The notes beneath the pieces are model-generated. The model did no database searches and was not told where the DNA came from. It was given only the letters and a program-made list of their open reading frames with translations. Positions 11,185-23,600 of a stretch of 64,000 nucleotides of DNA are shown in pieces. This stretch comes from Echinarachnius parma (Eukaryota; Echinodermata; Echinoidea; Clypeasteroida; Echinarachniidae), in assembly GCA_037951105.1 (NCBI GenBank), contig JBAMJV010009017.1, forward strand, positions 124,001 to 188,000, given 5' to 3'. Position numbers and translations under genes: made by a program. The stretch's first letter is position 1, and the number at the start of each line of letters is the position of its first letter.

Positions 11185-12546
11185 TATTCGATTCAAATCC
11201 AAGATGAAAAGGGTTACAAATATAAATAGAAATATACATAAAATACAATTTATTTAAGAAATATAAAAGATACAATTAAAAGAAGTTCGGGGAGTTACGA
11301 AAAGGCATGGAAATGAATTTGGAGGCTGCAAATAAAACCATAAGAGGTTCTGTCGAGGGAGTATCCAAAAATTAAAATATTGCTAATTACTTAGTATTGT
11401 AACAATCATAAATAAGTACAGACAAAAGGACGGTTCCAACAAGGTACATGGTAGTAATTACAATAAGAGGTTAATGGATTATTCAGTGAAAACAGTTATT
11501 AATTATACGGGTTTTTTTTTCAGTTTAGACCTAAACGAATTGAGAAAAGCAGTGTTTTGAATACAAAGAGAGAGAGTGAATTCCATATTACAGGACCAGT
11601 GTGTTTGAAAGTATATGATGAAGTAGTTGATGTAAATTTGTCAACAAAGTAATTTTGGGGATTTCTAGTATTATAATAGTTCTGATTTCTTATACTTTTT
11701 AGCAGAGTGGCAAGATTCTTTGGCAATTATCGTGTTTATGCTTAAAAACCATTAGGGCAATACAATTTTGATTTAGTAGAAATTTCATGTTTTAAACAGT
11801 GGTTTTGAGTGACCATGAAAATCAGACAATGAGCAAATTCTTACAATATGTGTTTGAAGTTTAAACAACATTTGAAGCATCGATGGATATGTATTTGCCC
11901 AGACAACATTACAGTACATTAAATTGGCAGGATCATGGTATTATATAATAAAAATCAATATATTTTGGGGAAAGATATGACTTAATTTACTGATGACACC
12001 AATACTCTTTGATATTTTGTTTGAAATGGCAAGTATATAATCTTTCCAGGCTAAATGTTGATCAATAATTACACCTAAGAAATAAGTTGATTGAACACGC
12101 TGAATTAGAATATCATTAATTTTAATTATTAAGGTATTTATTGAATCATTTGAAATAGCACTTACAATTGAACCATATAGTGATACATGTTTCATTTCAT
12201 TATTTATAATTTGACATAAGGTATTAATATCATTGTGAGAAAAAAGAATATTGGTATCAGCAGCAAAAAGCACAAATTTAAGAGTATGGGGACAATTAAC
12301 TGAATTATTCATGAATAGTAAGAATAGAAGTGGTTCTAGAATTGATCCTTGGGGTACTCCACATGTAACTTGTAACAGTTCAGAACAAACATTGTTATAT
12401 ACTGCGATTTGATAGCGGTGCTTAAGATAATTTTCAAACCATGAAAGTACTATACTTCTTAATTCATAAGATTTTTCTTTATGTAAAAGAATATTGTGAT
12501 TGATAGAGTCAAAAGCTTGACTCAAATCCAGAAAGCTGAATAAATA
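11185..12546 (-). mobile_element. LINE fragment, reverse transcriptase and C-terminus (CR1/Jockey-type), inactive
   Basis: Minus strand: 12525-11941 reads FLDLSQAFDSINHNILLH (RT motif A), QVTCGVPQGSILEPLLFLLF (motif B region) and FAADTNILFSHND (motif C), then STYFLGVIIDQHLAWKDYI. 11726-11520 is the C-terminal end (YNTRNPQNYF, GPVIWNSLSLF). The 5' part is missing just before motif A. Motif C has FAAD in place of FADD, so the catalytic pair is lost. 11185-11520 is taken as its 3' UTR. Confidence 0.85.
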
Positions 12547-13519
12547 ACGTAAGTGTAACTCTTAATCAGTATTGTGTATTGTCATAATTTTATTGTAGTT
12601 GTTTCAATCATGAAAATCCAAATAAATAGAGGTCCAGTTTATATCTAAGCCGTCTCTATTTCTGTAAATACCATGTTGAGTTAGAACTGACAGGCCCTGT
12701 TGTGTAGCCTGAAGGATCCCGGGAAGGTGTGAAAACTCTATTGAGAACTATGGATTAAATTGAAGAACCGCTGAATAAATTAAAGAAACCATTGTCATTT
12801 AATGAGCTCATTACAAAAATGGGCGAAAGATATAAACTGGACCAGAGTCTAACAATAATTAATATTTGGTGACGTTGGCCATGCATGGTCAAATATATAC
12901 TCACATAACTGAACCCATCCCATTGAAAAAAAAGAGCAGATGAAATTCTCAGATTGAAATGAAATCTTGAGATATGTATTATGATAAGCTGTGATATTCA
13001 GCTGCTAAAGGCCCGTTTATTTTGTTCCTAAAAATAAATAGTTTTCTTTTAAAGAAAATGGCAACAAAAAAAATAAAATGAAAATTGTTTGTGGCTAAAA
13101 GAAACTTAAATAATTTGAGTTAAAATGCTCAAATTGCTAGAAAATCACGCTTGTTTGTTTTTTCCAAAAGGATTGAGTTTTGCTATATTTTTTTACCGGA
13201 AAGAGGCAAAAAATTAAGTTATTACCTTTTACATCAATTCAGATTTTAAATTGCTTAAATTCAAAATATAACAAACCTTTCAAGAGTTGTATCATGATTT
13301 TCAAGCTATGGGGTATGGTCTAATAAAGTGAGTCCGCTGGCTTTCAGAGGAAAAGTTCCTCAAGAAATCTACCTAGGATATCTAATATAGGTTCTATTCT
13401 TTCATTTAAACCAGGTTTCGTTAAAAGTTAGATGCCTTCTGATAGAAATAAATCACTTTTCCGACACGATGTCTAACATGTCTAATGGAATTACTATAGA
13501 CGCTTGTTCGAGTTTTAGT
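12547..13519. other. AT-rich spacer upstream of SLX4, nothing recognised
   Basis: No open frame, inverted ends or known repeat found by eye. Scattered A/T runs only. Confidence 0.5.
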
Positions 13520-13640
13520 TGCTCAACGCTAGCGGGCGGCAGAATCCATGTGCTAAAATACCGCTTCCGCTTCCGTTTCACCAGCGGCCGTGTAAAATCG
13601 GGAGAGTTGGGCATCTTGTGTATGTAGGATCTTTGCTATG
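13520..13640 (+). promoter_or_regulatory. Candidate SLX4 promoter / 5' leader
   Basis: GC-richer than its surroundings, with tandem CTTCCG (ETS-type) cores in CGCTTCCGCTTCCG around 13561-13577 and AGCGGCCG. It ends about 160 bp before the ATG. An acceptor-like TTCTTCAATGCAG at 13776-13788 directly precedes exon 1, so a 5' UTR exon upstream is likely. Confidence 0.35.
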
Positions 13641-13683
13641 GCTCTGTCTATTGCGCTACTGGAGAGTAATCCTCAGCAGAATG
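13635..13683 (+). repeat. Near-identical copy of part of SLX4 exon 1, just upstream
   Basis: Matches exon 1 at 13826-13874 over about 49 bp with few mismatches (shared GGCTCTGTCTAT and ACTGGAGAGTAATCCTCAGC). Offset is 191 bp. It sits in the candidate SLX4 promoter/5' UTR and is not in a usable reading frame. Confidence 0.85.
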
Positions 13684-13802
13684 TACAGCGGGATTGCACT
13701 TGCGCTATACAATAGTATATCGTTCCAAAATCTGGAATTGAAAAGAATTAAACATGTTTAAAATATGATTTATTTCTTCAATGCAGCATAGACTAGAGCA
13801 AG

Positions 13803-14685
13803 ATGGATGAACAAACTCAGCTGGCGATGGCTCTGTCTATGTCGCTACTGGAGAGTAATCCTCAGCAGAATGCAGTCATTGATGAGCCAACCAATCACCT
13901 GCCACAACCTAAGCCCAAGAAGAAAGGGAGAAAGAAGAAGAAGGCAGAGTGAGTGATTAGATTTATCATTAGAATCATCTTACTTACTTTGTAAACTATA
14001 CTTAATCGATCAGTTATTCTGTTATATCAGCTTTAAAAAATAAAATAATATAGAGATTACCTTTTTATTTATTTTTTTGTTCATTCTTAAAAGAGGGTTT
14101 TGTTATATCAGAGATCTTCATAACAAGGTTGCATTAGATTGGATTAGCTAATTTGTTTTGGGCAGTTCTTCAGGGGATGGCATTTCCAAGTTTCACTTTT
14201 TTTTCAAGTTCTGTCCTTAAACTAGTCAAGCCATGAGTCCTCATTTATAATCAACATTGATGAGTGTTTGTTTTAGAATTTACTAGTAAGTTTAACAATA
14301 TTTGTTTTCCCTTTTTGGACATGATGGATCGAACATCCTTAATGTTTTTCAGTTGTAATGTTGTAAAAATGAAGAATATGTACAGTGGCGAGAGGGTCAC
14401 ATGCTGAATCATGTGTGGTACAGACACATTAATACAACTACTGATGAAGAACATCAAAGATGTTTGAAACGTCAAGTTAATCATATTTTTGTATTTATTT
14501 GTTCCGCTTAGTGAGGAGCTGGATGAGCAGACCCGCATCGCCATGGCAATTTCAGCCTCCCTGGCGGATGAGAAGAGGAAGAGGAACAAGGAGCTGGGGC
14601 GAGAGGAGCCAGAGGAGGACGGGACCAAGCAGAGAGCTAAGGCCAAGGGGAAGAGGAAGAGAGCACCCAAGAAGAACTGTCAGGA
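13803..14685 (+). CDS. SLX4: SLX4 exons 1-2: two UIM-like ubiquitin-binding motifs
   Basis: Exon 1 encodes DEQTQLAMALSMSLLE and exon 2 DEQTRIAMAISASLADE. Both fit the UIM core exactly: acidic run, hydrophobic residue, x2, Ala, x3, Ser, x2, acidic. Each exon then runs into a basic stretch (PKPKKKGRKKKK; KAKGKRKRAPKK) that looks like a nuclear localisation signal. Vertebrate SLX4 binds ubiquitin through UBZ4 fingers instead; that these motifs bind ubiquitin is inference. Confidence 0.7.
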
Positions 14686-17600
14686 GTAAGAAATTAACCA
14701 TCTAGGCAATTACGTTAACAATTAATTATTGTTTGCCTTGTGACCCAGTCAGGCAAGAAAGAACAATATTTTTAAATTTATAGTTGCCCAAAACCTGAAT
14801 CTGGTGGCCCCAAACAAAGAAAAACATTAAAAAGTATGTTATATTTGGTTGCCCATTCAGGCCAGTGGAATTTAGCATCAATGAAATATGATGGCCAGTG
14901 GCCTCGGGTCAGTGTGCCTGTGTTAATTTTGAGCATAGCCATAGGGCAATTCCAAGAAAACATTGACAACATGTCACAGTGTTACCATAAAATGATTCAT
15001 GTTTTCATTATTGTTAGCACTGAAACGCTTGCAGTAGCTATATAAATAAGATGATCAGGATTCAAAGGGCTAACTAACTCACTGTTACATTTGCTTTGGC
15101 AGATTCCCAGTGCTTCTGACCAGGCAGGAGGATGAGAGGCAGAAGATTCTACAGGAACGCATCAACGCCATCATCGCATCCACCTTGGTGAGTTGCAGTA
15201 GATCTAAACACTCGCAGTAGCATGCCATAAAAAATCACACTTGGTTATTAAAGGGATCTTGCAACTTTGTTGACATGTGGAAAAATAAAAAGCATGTTCC
15301 ATGCTTCTATTGGTATTAGAATGAATATAGAATGGTATGTTACTAGATCCCTTTGAAGAGAACTTGCTTACCAGTGCTTTTAGACAAGTTATTTGTTTAT
15401 CCCTAATCAGAATGAGCTAATTCCTGGGGTCGGGAATATGCCCAGGGTAGTCTCTTCAGAGAGTAATATCAGCAGGCCCTGCATATTGGAATGAATGTTA
15501 TTACCCTACTCCTTTCTACTCTAACCAAGGACCTGGCGAGAAGGCAGTAGGTGTTTTAGGTATTTTTACAGTTTTAAAAAGCATATGACGAGGGTCTACT
15601 CCTGAGCTGTCATGCCTGGTACGTCGTATGAACGAGTTAAAATAATGTCACAGTGTAGTTGTATACCTTCATATGTGTGACTGGCTATATAGCTAAACCC
15701 TGCACTTGTCGGTAAAAATAACAATGTAGATTTTCCTACCATTATAAAGGCCTCATCACAAGCTTTCATTTGATGCTTTGTTCTAACAAATTGGTCAATA
15801 ATTTGCAAAGATATGATTGTTTCAATTTTACAATCGTAAGTTTTTTAAACACATTATGTGAACTTAAAATGCACATTTCTTCAAAACATGAATTACCAGC
15901 AAGTGCAGGGTTTTGCTATAGCGGGTCACATATATTATCCTTTGTCCTGTTCAGAACCTAAAGTCACTTGGGTTGGGGTCTATGCAGAATGCGTGTTATA
16001 GCAACGTTGAACACAGTAGTCTAGAAAGTGTTAAACCATCATAATATTTCTAGTTGCAATAAAATTCTCTTTCTAAAGCATACATTTCATATAATTCTTT
16101 CTACAGTGTACCATATCAAGTTGCAATAATTGTGTTACTAATGCATGTTTTATTCAATTGGTTCACAGGAAGATTATGATTGCTCCATGCCTGTCCTTCA
16201 GTGCAGCAGAATAGATCAGAAGTACTCATCATCTAAGGGAAGTCAGACAATGGAAGCCAAGGTTTGTTGTGTAAAGAATATTTTAAATTTTCACTACTAA
16301 ATACTTTAAGAAATGTCTGAAATGATGGATTTTTAATAATTTGACTGTACTCATTTACACTTTTAAATGACAAGATAGTTTTAAATATGTTATCATACTC
16401 TAAAGATATTGAGTTATTATTTCATGTGTTTAAGATATTATTGTATGCTGATACCATTTTGAAATAAATCCCATTCAGTCCAATGAAATTTGATGCCAGA
16501 TATTCATCATCACATACATGTATAACACTGTAAAAAGGATTTGTAAATGTGTACATGTTGAGTACTTATCTCACCTGTTGTGGATTTAATTATCATGAAT
16601 TTCTGCAACTTTATGTATGTTATGATAACATTTTACTAGTCCAACCACCCAGAACAACTTTTAAAAATGAATTTCCTGAATAAACAATTAAAGGGATAGT
16701 TGAGTTTTGGTCAAACTGAATTTTAATAACCAAACCTGCACCATTACAGTACAAACTAATAGTTATAACTCCACCATGCTCAAAACTTATTCACAATTAC
16801 AAACGACTAAGTAAAAAGCCATTACAACTCAAGAGGGCGCTCTCTGAAAAAATCATTGGTTCATACACAATTGTGTATGTGATGTCCTGTTAAAATAATG
16901 ATTAAATAGAGATATCATCAACAACTATTTAAAAACCTCTTGACATTTTTTGAAAGAAGTGTAGTAAGCATTTTATATATAAGATGTCCCCCCCCCCCCT
17001 TATGAATAAAATATTTTAAAATACAATTTTACAACTATGAGAGCATTAGAAAGGGAATGATTCTCATTTCACATGTTTTATTCAATGAACTTTCAAATGG
17101 AATTAAAACCAACCAATTTAGTGTCAAGGGGCATTTCGGGAAGTACCAATACTCAAGTGTACCATTAAATGAACAGTTTGATGTTTTCTTTAAAAGGTCA
17201 AATCTGGTGACAACTTATGGAGCGCTGCAGGACTGAATTCAGCCAGTGAGCAGACTGGTGACCTATCAGGTTTTTATGTAGAGCAGCTCAAGTCCACTAT
17301 CACACCACAAGAGAGGAAACCTGTCACCACTCCGCGCAAGAGATCATATTCCATGACTCCAAGAAAGGCAGTGTCAAAGACGCCAAGAAAAACTCCCATC
17401 AAGGTTTTTGATAATCAGGTATGTTGTAAAGGTAACATTTCAATTTCAATTTATTTAGCATTTTCATAAAAACATATATATAAATTACAACCAGCAAATG
17501 AGAATACTGCACATACAATAAACAATGGAAATGCAGAGAGATACAGCAGAAAGGCTGAGCCTTATCTAAAAGCTGCATCCTAGTAACAAAAGATAAACAG

Positions 17601-20600
17601 ATTACTATGATTGCCCAGTTATATGCAACCATGCTGATTGGTCTACCGTATTTGCTGGTGTATTAACCGCTCCGGTGTATTAACCGCACCCCTAAAAAAA
17701 AAAAAGTGCGGTCGTGTATTAACCGCACCCCTTTTTTTTCTTCTTTTTTTTTTGTTTGAAAAAAGGTGCGGTTAATACACCAGCAAATACGGTATACCAT
17801 TTCGGTGGACATCCCATTTCTTACTAGCAAAATTAGAATTAAAGGATAATGATTTGGGGATGAGTATTAGGGATTATAATCATGGTTAGTGTTATATTAG
17901 TGTTGGGGTCAAGTTCAGGGGTTGGGGAAATTTAATTTTAAGGCACCATATATTTGTTTAGATCAAATGAGACAGACCATCAAGGTCATTGATGATCAGA
18001 AAGGTTGATGTGGTATTTGAACATGCTTATGGAATCTCATTTATTTAAGAAATATGATGATTAGATAATGCTTTGATTCTGAGCAGAATAGCACATTTGG
18101 CTTGACTTTAGCCAAGCTGTCATTGGTATTGACTTTCATTGTTATTTTCTAATCCAGGCTGAAACAACCATCAACTTGGGCTCAACTCTAGCAGAAGACA
18201 CATTGAGTACAACGCAGGCTTTGGGCATGACGGTGCAGTGCCTAGCTGCATTGGCAGAGGAGGGGTACGAGGATCCAGATATATCATCCCTGGTCGACTC
18301 CAATGGGACAGCTGCAAGTGGTTTCATCCCCCAGGAAATTGAAGAAAGGGTGAGCTTTCCTTTCATGTATGCATATAGCAGGTCTCAACACTGACACTTG
18401 CCCTATTGCCCGGGCAAGTAAAAATTGGTGTCAGGCAAGTACAATTACATAAGTGGTCTTGTTTGTTTGCCCGATCAGGCAACTTACATTTCTTTTCAAT
18501 TATATGTAGTGAGAGTAAAATGTGATTCTTTGTGTGTGTAAATCTCATCTACAATATAGAAACAAGCAAGATATTTGCCAAGCGAATCCATCTACCTAGC
18601 GTGATTACATTTTCTTTTGTTCCACATAAGTTTTGGGGGGCAAGTAAAAAAAAATGTTTGTTCGGGCAAAAGATATATCTTATACAACAGATTTGACAAG
18701 TAATGTAAAATTTGGTGTTTCTGGAATCGTTATGGCTCAAAATCTCATTTTAGTGGCACTGGGCCAACAGGCCAATGCTAACTTTTAGTCCTGTTCGCAC
18801 ATTACTTCCCCAGGCAGAGAGTCCAGAGAGCAGACTGACCGATGAACAGCTCTGTCTACTGGAAGATCTCTCATCGCTCGTCAACTCATCCACCATGAGC
18901 GACGTCGTCATCGAGATCGACGATGGCAGTCGACTTCATGCCCACAGCCTTTTCATCCAGCTCCGCTGCCCAGCACTAGCTACAGTAGGTTCCAAGCAAT
19001 TACTGTCAAAGTTTGTCTTTCATATGGTAGCTTTTTAATAGTGTATCAAGAAGTAGTTTTGAAGATATGACTAGAACTATAACACAATTTTTGTAATCAT
19101 TTTGATTGTATTTCAGTAGGTTTATGTCAACACAGTATATACATTTATGTCTTCTGAAACCATATTTTGGAGCTTCATTAGCCATATGTCATATTGTTCA
19201 AACTCTACTTCATAAAAGAAGTATTATGAACATTATATATTGTTTTATCACCAAAAAAATGTGAATAGATTTCCATCGTTTCCTCTTGAGTACCTTAGGT
19301 TACGTCTATAGCTGTCGTAGATGTCTTCATCTATTGGTTTTTACCATCAGTTATTTATCATAAATTCCTTCTTTTTAGTCACCCTGATACATGGTTCCAT
19401 CTTCTTTCTCCCCCTTATACTGTGATTTGAGACACATCAAACTTATTTCTCATTTAAACTCTGTTCCTGTTATAACCCTAGGCAGTCCTGGAAGCACCAT
19501 CACTGAGCAACTCAAAGGGGCGTGCCATGCAAATATAGGGCATATCTTATCAAAATGAGGACTGCATTATACTTTACATTTATTTACTTATTACACAAAG
19601 AAACACAATTATATTTTAATTCTGTGCTTTGAGACACAGCAAACTTATTTCTCATTCAACCTTTGTTCCTGTTATAACCCCAGGCCCTTCTGGAAGCACC
19701 CTCACTGAACAGCTCAAAGGGGCGTGTCTTGCAGCGTGTCTTGCAAATACCAGATGTGTCCTATGAATCCATGGAGAGTGTGTTAAGCTACCTGTATTCT
19801 GCCCATCTCATCATCACTCCTGAAACGGCAGCTGAGATCAGCAAATTTGCCAACAGGTTAGCACTTTTATTCTCTGTTTCTGTCGTCTTTTTTGTTATTT
19901 ATTTCATAGTTTATTGATGCTCTTTGATGTTTTGATATAATTTACCTTTTATGTTTAGGAGATTTCAGGGGGAAATTACTTCTGCATTTAAATTGTTGAT
20001 AAGATTGCATTGGATAAGATTGACATAGATGATTCGGTTAACTCTCTCAATACTTAGTTACGAGAGACAAAATTTTCTAAGGGGGTGTAGGTGTAGGTTG
20101 CTAAGGTCTCCTACATTTTAGGTGTTTACTGAAAAAGTTAAAGTTAAAGACCTTCCCGTGCCAATTTTGGCACATAAGGCGGCGCCTATCTCCGATTCAT
20201 TAGCCCTAGGCCACACGTCTACTAAATGTAGCGAAAGCTACAGAAGGGGGCCAGTCCTCTGGTAACTCATGTGATTAACTTTCCCTTCCCCATTCTATAA
20301 ATGCCGAGCGCCTGGCTAGAAGGCAGAAGGTACCATTTTTAAAGTCTTTGGTATGACCCGGTCTGGGTTTGAACCCGGGACCTCCCGTGCATGAGGTGGA
20401 CACTCTAACCGCTAAGCCACCATGCTCGGTCAACTGAAAAAGCACACCTTTAAAGGTAAATGTCAGACAATTTTGGCTGAAATCTGAATGACTTCAGGAA
20501 AATTACATAATTCAGCCATAAATTTTGTTAATTTTGCTAGGATATGAAAACAAAATTTGCCAAAATATTGCCATTTTCACTACAAAGGAAAATTGTCAGA

Positions 20601-23600
20601 ATGTCTTTATACATAGTGACCAACATGTACGTACTTCATACTATAATATAAATAATTTTGTTTGTTTAATGTTCTATTTTCAGATATAACCTGCCAGACT
20701 TGGCCTCTGCCTGTGAGGCTCTCCTTCCTGAGAGTCCAGAACGAGGGAAGCAACGGAAGGGAAGCCAGCGAAGCGAGCTGGACATCGTCAATAAAGATCT
20801 GAACCAACTCATTGACAGTCTGTGGGAGGATGATCAGGAGGAGGAAGATGATGAGGTAGAGGATGATGTCAGCAAGAGTCGAGAGGCTGATGGGTCGACA
20901 TCTGATGAGGATGAGGAGCGGGAATGCCTGGATGATCAGGAGATGGATGAGATTTATGAGATGGCGCTGACGCAGCGATCACGGAACCGGAGTGGGGAGA
21001 GCCGAGATGATGAGGAGGATGTTTCACAGGCCTTTGTTGGAGATAAACATGGAGATAGAAGCACAGATGACTTGATCAGTGGTGTCAGGAGGTTGCAAAG
21101 TGATGACGAGGATGTTGAAATGAAGAGCGATGATTCCATTGGAAGAACTACCGGAGATGAGATGGTTGGGGAAGGTTTCAAATCAAGTGATGTGCATGCT
21201 GATAGGGAGATTGGACATGGTGGTGAGAGAGGCAACAATTTTCCCCCTTCAGATGAGGAATCGGACGAGGAAATGAGCAGAACGATACTTACCCAAAGAT
21301 GCACTCCAAGGAGCATCAGTAATGAAGGAAAGAGTGATGGGGATGGTGAGGATGCTGTTGAAGAGGATTGGACCATCATCTTAGATGATGATGAAATGGA
21401 TGCCAACACGAGTGCTCCAGGGAAGAAAGATTCTACCAAACAGAAGAATGGTCAAATTAATGAATCGTTTGAAATGTATGACATTGATGATAAAGGAGGG
21501 ACAATTGATCAAACTAATACATCAGCAAACAATTCTCTTGCTCTAAAAACTACAAAGTGTGAGAGTTATGTGTTATCTGACGCAAAAGGAGCACCAAGTA
21601 GATGGCATCATCCAGACAATTCAGCAAATTCTTCTCCAAAATTCCGCAGCAGAATCAGCCAGAGAATAGATGCTAACAAATCTCAATCAGCAAATGATCA
21701 TGAGAAGACAATTCAGGAAGCCAATGCAAAAAACAAAAGATTCAGAAATCACTTTAAGGTTCATAATATCAACAAGATGATATCTGATCTATCTGCTGAC
21801 AGCAGTGGGAGCCACTATCCCCAGTCTGGTGGTGTTGGGAGCACGGATGAGGGAGATGATGATGAGGTGCTCCTCCTGCAATGTGACTCAACGGATGCAG
21901 AGACTGACCCTGCAGTGACTAACAGTGGGATAGGACACATAGTCCCAGACATTGTGGATGATGTTGTTAATCTTGCTGACGATGAAGAGAGCGAGTGTGA
22001 CCGAGCACCTAGAAAGACAAAAATTGATTCCAGGAAAAGAGCAATTGTTGGACCACATGAGTCTACACCTGCTAGGTCACCAAGAGATCCTCATGGCACC
22101 TTGACTGATGGGTCATTTCGAGATAACCAAGTGGTGGAAGACATTGAAGAAGGTGCTTCAGATGATGTCAAGTCAGCAGCTGATTTACAGAAGACTCCAA
22201 AGGTTGTCTTACACAGGAGTAGACTGCCTAGAGGATGGGATAACAATAAATCTGTTGAAGATAATTTGGTCTGCATGCCACATGAAGGAGTAGCTGGAGC
22301 CTCTGCAGAAGATAATGAAATGGGTCAGGGCTTTGAACAGTCGAGGATAGAAGGGGAAGCATCACCCATGAGTATCTCTGAAGATTCCTGTAGCCCTAAC
22401 CCCTGTCCAGGTGCTGACCCTCCTGTAGGGGCTTCCCCTATTAGCCACTCCCCACAGGACAATTTCTCTGACGATGTTCTCTCACCATCTCCACCGCCAT
22501 CTCCTAAATTCTCTCGGAGTTTGACACAAGCTGCTCGTCCAGGGAGGTCAAGTCAGCATAACCTTACAAGTCAATCTCTTGCGTCACCCAATAGTACAAT
22601 GTTGAATAGGAAAAGCAAACAGTTAGTTGTATCTTTGACCAATTGCTTGCCTGTTTCATCAAAGACGCTGGATAACTCACAACTGTTATCCCCGGATGAG
22701 GTGGAAGAAGTATTGAATCACAGTTCATCTGCTACGAAACAGAGACAGAGCCATTCACTAGGCAGTGTGGAACAAAGATACACACCTAGTTTGTTAAATG
22801 ATGATGATTGTACACCTCCTTTGCTTACAAAGATATCTATGATGGATGATAATGTTGCTAACAGAAATACTGATATAGAAGAGGATACGTCAGTGACACC
22901 ATCTCCAGAACAGTTGTCTCCCGTCTTCCCGCTGCCCTTGTCAATGTCAAGAACTGGAGCTACACCAAGACTTCTCCACAATCATAACACTTCAGCAAAT
23001 ATGCAGGGCAGAGATGGTATGGGTAGAGGAACGCCGGGAAGTACTAGCATGATTGGAGACATGCAGGGCAGCGTTGGAGGAATGGAGGAAAGGTTTGCCT
23101 TTGACATTGAGGAGGGATGCGGAATGGATGACTTTCACTATCAAACAGAAGAACACTTTGATGATTGTGCATCAACAAGAAATGCATCAACACTAGGTGC
23201 ATCAACAAGAGATGTGGAACCAGGTACTGAGAAGGAGGAGGAAGGCCATTCAAAAAAGGTGAAGAGATCAGAGAGCAACAGTAATGAAAAGGTGAAGAGA
23301 TCAGAGAGCAACAGTAATGAAAAGGTGAAGAGATCAGAGAGCAACAGTAATGAAAAGGTGAAGAGATCAGAGAGCAACAGTAATGAAAAGGAACTCCATG
23401 CAGAGATTGATCTCACTCACGATGACAGTGATGACCTTGAGGAGCAGGATGTCAATCAAAGTCATGCTGATGATCCAGGAGACGGTGCAGGGCTCAATCT
23501 CATTGATCAGAGAAGTGCAGAGGCCAATGATGGAATTGATCTAAATCAGGGAGATGAGCAAAGTATTGATCTAACTCAGGGAGAAGAGGAGGAGGAGGAG

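Noticed and set aside
13519-13761. 80-codon plus-strand frame in front of SLX4
   Set aside because: It crosses the promoter-like region and the young exon 1 copy in the wrong frame.
20340-20432. A nuclear tRNA gene on the minus strand
   Set aside because: A and B boxes are present but the cloverleaf does not close well and a 200-bp SINE body is attached; better read as a SINE head.
20954-21439. 161-codon minus-strand frame opposite SLX4 exon 9
   Set aside because: Antisense of an acidic low-complexity coding region (GAT/GAG gives ATC/CTC, hence Ser/Leu-rich); no independent support.
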